DNA from: Pacificoceanicola sp048553275
Lineage (GTDB): Bacteria > Pseudomonadota > Alphaproteobacteria > Rhodobacterales > Rhodobacteraceae
Length of the DNA: 64,000 nucleotides
NCBI RefSeq assembly: GCF_048553275.1
Contig: NZ_JBLZMW010000011.1
Coordinates: forward strand, 1-64,000
Direction of reading: 5' to 3'
Shown piece after piece: positions 60,898 through 64,000 of the stretch. Under the pieces are notes generated by a model, which was not told the origin of the DNA, did no database searches, and was given only the letters and a program-made list of their open reading frames with translations. A program made the translations under genes and the position numbers. The first letter of the stretch is position 1. Each line of letters starts with the position of its first letter.

Positions 60898-62935
60898 CTG
60901 GATCGTCCTCGGGGCAGGCATTCGGAAGCGGGTTGGCGGGCGGCGCGTTCAGGCTCGGATCGCGTTCGTATTCCTCGTAGACGACTGCGCCATTGTCGGT
61001 GACCGGATTGCCGCTGGCGTCCCTGGACGGCAGCACCATGCCAAGCTTTGGCCAGGCATAGACCATCTGATCGTAGCCATCGCTGCCAGAGAGCGGCAGG
61101 CCGTATTGGTCATAGCCGCGGAACCATTCGCGAAAGGTCCGATTGCCGGTTTCGGGATAATATTCAAAGACGATCTCCGGACGCTGGACCGGCCACCACG
61201 CGGTGTTGCAGGACCAGTAATCGCCATGCCAAGGGCTGGACATATAGGCGGCGACAGAGCCGGGCTCCGTGCCTTGTCCGACGCGGAAGGCTTCGGCGAA
61301 CAGTTCCGGATAGCAGATGAGATAGGGGAACTCGATGCCGGGATGAAAGCCGCCGCCGATGGTCGGCTCCAGCGCGGCACAGTCCATGGCGGTCGGCTGC
61401 TCGGCCAGCGGGTAGTCTTCCAGAGGCTGCGGAACAAAGGGCGTGCCGGTGGTGAAATTGCCCTCGGCCCAATCCTTGAGCCGGGCCAGATCCGGCGCGG
61501 TCAGGCTTAGGTACTGGTTGGGCAGGTCATGGCCAAGCTGCTGGTTTTGCAACGGTTTGCCCGCGCTGCCCCAGAGTTTCGGCATCTTGTTGCCGCGCGC
61601 GGTGCGCATCGCCTGCCGGGGCGGGCCAGCGGGGGCGGGCGGTGCGGGGGGCAGCGTGTCGATCAGCTTGCCACCCTCGGCCACGCGCATCAGCTTGTAG
61701 ATCTGCTGACGGGCGAACATCGACGCATCCGAGGGATCGGTAAACACCGCGAGATTGGCCTCGCTCAGCATGTTTCCGGCCTGCTTTGGCCCGTGCGCGA
61801 GGTTGCGGTTCTGCGCGGTCACTCCCGCCGCCTCCGCACTGACCCAACCGTAATTCACCGCGCGCGCGAGGATCGGGTAGACGTCACGGTAGAACTCTGT
61901 CGGTTTGCCGTGGTTCGGATCGGCCTCCGGGAAGGCTTCGAACACGCGGTCCTTGATGCTGACCACGTGGTACATGTAGGGCGCGTATTTCGGCGGGGCG
62001 GTGACGATCCAGCCGCCATTGTTGGCGTTGCGGGTGCCTTCGTCGCCGGGCGCGGAGACCCCGTCGCGGGTACTGAGCACGGTGCCATCGAGCAGGGTCA
62101 CGGTCGCGTCGATCTCGCCGCCGCAGGTGTCATCCCACCAGCCAGGCACGTTGAAATACGCGAATTGATTGACCAGCGGCTGGAAGGCGTGGTCGATGAC
62201 CGGCCCGTTCGGCGCGTCATAGTGTTCGGAGGGGTTCGACAGCTTGATCTTCGGCGTGGTCACGCAGTCGGCCTGGCCGGGGCCGGCGATGAAGATCAGC
62301 CGCCCCATATCGTCGAGCGTGATCCGGCCGATCTCGATGTTCGTGGCGGGGGTGTAGGTGACGGTGACCGGCTGGCTCGGGTCGCGGTCACACAGGGCCG
62401 CATCGTCGTAATCGAGATAGCCGGGAAGCTGGCTTTCGCTGACGTTGGTAAAACAATCCCCGGCGAGAACCTTGACCGGGGCGTTTTCACTGAGCGCGAT
62501 GGTCTGTGCGCCCGGGTCGATGATCAGGTCCGTGCGGTCGATCGGATCGGGCACATCGCCCTGAATGTTGGGATTGCGCAGCTGCGTCGGGTCAAACAGG
62601 TAAGCCCCCTGAAACGCGTAGTTCGCCGCCTTCATGTTGCGCACGTGGACGCGCCATTGGATGTCCTTGCACTGATCGGCGGTCAGTTCGGCGACGACGG
62701 CGCCGCTCTCGTCATAGCCGTAAATGCGATAGCGCTGGGCTTGTCGCTTCAGGCGCATCTGGCTGTCCCGATAGGTGCCACCCTCGGGGCCGGGGCCCGG
62801 AGGGCCGTCGGGCGGTGCGCCGGGATCGGGGATCTGACCGGGGGCCTCAGGGCCGATGAAATACGCGTCGCTGTCGCCGAGTCGGGCCATTCCGATCCCG
62901 GGGAAGACCCTGATCCGTGTAATGGTGCCTGCCAT
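60890..62935 (-). CDS. LodA/GoxA-like quinoprotein (amino-acid oxidase family)
   Basis: The product has 681 residues. The family N-terminus is ITRIRVFPGIGMARLGDSDA; the typical FNVPGWWDDTCGGEIDATV lies near 261-280 and GIEFPYLICYPELFAEAF near 533-550. The tryptophan region reads MSSPWHGDYWSCNTAWWPVQ (564-584). LodA-like enzymes use a cysteine tryptophylquinone. The segment expected to carry the cysteine (L-E-x-C-V-G-G-x-F-x-P-G-I-E in LodA by my memory) reads ALEPTIGGGFHPGIE here, with Thr525 at the Cys place. It is the second gene of the operon. The substrate is unknown, and no signal peptide is visible. Confidence 0.85.
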   Translation of the reverse strand: MAGTITRIRVFPGIGMARLGDSDAYFIGPEAPGQIPDPGAPPDGPPGPGPEGGTYRDSQMRLKRQAQRYRIYGYDESGAVVAELTADQCKDIQWRVHVRNMKAANYAFQGAYLFDPTQLRNPNIQGDVPDPIDRTDLIIDPGAQTIALSENAPVKVLAGDCFTNVSESQLPGYLDYDDAALCDRDPSQPVTVTYTPATNIEIGRITLDDMGRLIFIAGPGQADCVTTPKIKLSNPSEHYDAPNGPVIDHAFQPLVNQFAYFNVPGWWDDTCGGEIDATVTLLDGTVLSTRDGVSAPGDEGTRNANNGGWIVTAPPKYAPYMYHVVSIKDRVFEAFPEADPNHGKPTEFYRDVYPILARAVNYGWVSAEAAGVTAQNRNLAHGPKQAGNMLSEANLAVFTDPSDASMFARQQIYKLMRVAEGGKLIDTLPPAPPAPAGPPRQAMRTARGNKMPKLWGSAGKPLQNQQLGHDLPNQYLSLTAPDLARLKDWAEGNFTTGTPFVPQPLEDYPLAEQPTAMDCAALEPTIGGGFHPGIEFPYLICYPELFAEAFRVGQGTEPGSVAAYMSSPWHGDYWSCNTAWWPVQRPEIVFEYYPETGNRTFREWFRGYDQYGLPLSGSDGYDQMVYAWPKLGMVLPSRDASGNPVTDNGAVVYEEYERDPSLNAPPANPLPNACPEDDPDV

Positions 62936-62980
62936 TGAGTGTCTCCCGGTCAGTCTTGATACAGGAACGCCGCGAAGCGC

Positions 62981-63253
62981 CTAGAGCTCTGTGCTGGACA
63001 GGATGCGCCAGCCGGATCGGCCACCATCCTCGATTTCATAAAACGCGCCGTGAGCGCCGATCACGGCGCGTGTTTGATTTTCGCCGAAGGTGGCCGACAG
63101 GATCGCGAACCCCGGTCCGAAATTCGCCTGAACGGCCCGCGTCAGGCCAAGCATCTGCTGCGCGGTTGGCGTGATGACGGGGCGGGCGGCAAGACCGGCG
63201 GGGATGGCACAGGTTGCCGCGCTGGCGGTGAAAATGAACTGCCGTCGATCCAT
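62981..63253 (-). CDS. Small Tat-signal protein, first gene of the LodA-like operon
   Basis: The product has 90 residues. The N-terminus MDRRQFIFTASAATCAIPAG is a twin-arginine signal (RRQFIF), likely cleaved near LAARP. The mature 65 residues have RAVQANFGPGFAILSATFGE and VIGAHGAFYEIEDGGRSGW, with no cysteine. Its place 45 bp before the lodA-like gene suggests a role in the same system. No family is recognised. Confidence 0.65.
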   Translation of the reverse strand: MDRRQFIFTASAATCAIPAGLAARPVITPTAQQMLGLTRAVQANFGPGFAILSATFGENQTRAVIGAHGAFYEIEDGGRSGWRILSSTEL

Positions 63254-63550
63254 GGGGCTGCCCCTCGCTTGAATAAATCTATTTTGAGTTGAAATCGTAA
63301 ATTATGCAATTCCTTTTGCGGTACATTTTTTCGTAACGGCAATGGGTTGTGGCCGGGTCCAGGTATGGATCCGCCCCTGTCATGGGCATTCTGGCCTTAT
63401 ATTGTTGAGAGTGAAGGGTTTAGGGGGGATGGTGAGTGCCGCTTGGCTCATTGAATTGTCGTGACCGTGCGGCGTAATTGCGGTGGGCCATTAAGGAAAG
63501 TAAACGGCATATTCAATTCAGATGTGCGCTGCATCACAGCACAAAATGAA
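63254..63550. promoter_or_regulatory. AT-rich control region of the LodA-like operon
   Basis: The 297 bp lie between the Tat-protein gene and the ilvD terminator and are clearly more AT-rich than their surroundings (TAAATCTATTTTGAGTTGAA near 63280). The promoter of the leftward operon must lie here. No gene or clear operator is recognised. Confidence 0.4.
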
Positions 63551-63575
63551 AAAGCCCGCGATACTCGCGGGCTTT
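63551..63575 (-). terminator. Rho-independent terminator of ilvD
   Basis: AAAGCCCGCG-loop-CGCGGGCTTT, with a T run on the minus strand, lies 60 bp after the ilvD stop. Confidence 0.85.
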
Positions 63576-63634
63576 CGTTTTTGCTGGTGTCTGTGCGGTG
63601 CGACCGGGAGGCCGCGCCCGGGGATTCGTCCGGA

Positions 63635-64000
63635 TCAGACCTGCCGGACGGCCCCTTGGGCGGCGCTGGTGGTCAGCGCGGCATAGGCCTTGAGCGCGGT
63701 CGTTATCTTGCGCTTGCGCGGCTTGGCGGGCTGCCAGCCTTTCTCTTCCTGTGCGGCGCGGCGCGCGGCAAGGGTCGCGTCATCCACGGCTAGGTTGATG
63801 ATGCGGTTCGGGATGTCGATCTCGATCAGATCGCCATGTTCGACAAGCCCGATGGTGCCACCCTCGGCAGCCTCGGGAGAGACGTGCCCGATGGACAGGC
63901 CCGAGGTGCCGCCGGAGAAGCGCCCATCCGTGACCAGGGCACAGGCCGCGCCCAGACCTTTCGATTTGAGATAAGACGTCGGATAGAGCATCTCCTGCAT
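63635..64000 (-). CDS. ilvD: Dihydroxy-acid dehydratase, C-terminal part (cut by window edge)
   Basis: The visible 121 residues contain CALVTDGRFSGGTSGLSIGH and the VSPEAAEGGTIGLVEHGDLI region, the conserved C-terminal barrel of IlvD/Edd family. The TDGRFSGGTSG motif and the length of the tail fit IlvD. IlvD makes the 2-oxo acid precursors of valine and isoleucine with an Fe-S cluster. The 5' part is outside the window. Confidence 0.92.
   Translation of the reverse strand: MQEMLYPTSYLKSKGLGAACALVTDGRFSGGTSGLSIGHVSPEAAEGGTIGLVEHGDLIEIDIPNRIINLAVDDATLAARRAAQEEKGWQPAKPRKRKITTALKAYAALTTSAAQGAVRQV

Overview
The window is chromosomal DNA of an alphaproteobacterium, most likely a Rhodobacteraceae (Roseobacter-group) bacterium. 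The inference rests on high GC, on gene neighbourhoods I recognise from that family (DUF6280 divergent from efp; hom-glpX-recJ; YcjX/GNAT/DUF697; the tiny membrane protein often mislabelled 'CTP synthetase') and on a GC-hairpin plus GAGGTATTTGAAGA-type intergenic repeat. No rRNA or CRISPR array is present. There are two tRNAs, Cys(GCA) and Glu(TTC).

Layout. 1-743 holds remnants of a mobile element (toprim protein tail, fused and interrupted tyrosine recombinase). 760-18655 is ordinary core genome: DUF6946, tRNA-Cys, a pcm-like methyltransferase, a PopZ-like protein, DUF6280/efp, a fructosamine-kinase-like gene with ygfZ, a glycosyltransferase, an MsbA-like ABC exporter with a phosphatase, a frameshifted class V aminotransferase, a TetR/aminotransferase pair, hom, glpX and recJ.

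18906-28781 is the most interesting part. It is a 9.9-kb element inserted in the 3' end of tRNA-Glu and bounded by a perfect 18-bp direct repeat. It carries an integrase, a divergent XRE switch region, two small Tat-signal proteins and a complete head-making set (large terminase, HNH, HK97 capsid, protease, portal, gp6-like connector). It has no tail, lysis or replication genes. This is the composition expected of a capsid-forming phage satellite (cf-PICI type) that would borrow tails from a helper phage. A 371-bp gap upstream of the terminase holds a long two-tier hairpin that could be a packaging site or an RNA.

28782-57000 returns to core genome: a histidine phosphatase lipoprotein, ileS, a decayed polyamine-type ABC transporter operon (33300-34763), truncated haemoglobin, an FAD monooxygenase, VIT and DUF2339 membrane proteins, ycjX/DUF697, truA, argD-argF, gnd, hrpB, meaB, rpmB, a copper chaperone, sirtuin, a low-molecular-weight phosphatase and a DUF1353 lipoprotein with a PYE-repeat tail.

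57074-63253 is a compact minus-strand operon: small Tat-signal protein, LodA/GoxA-like quinoprotein, LodB-like flavoprotein and a pentahaem c-type cytochrome. The expected CTQ-forming cysteine of the LodA-like protein appears to be threonine, and the cytochrome suggests electron transfer to a respiratory chain rather than to oxygen. The window ends inside ilvD.
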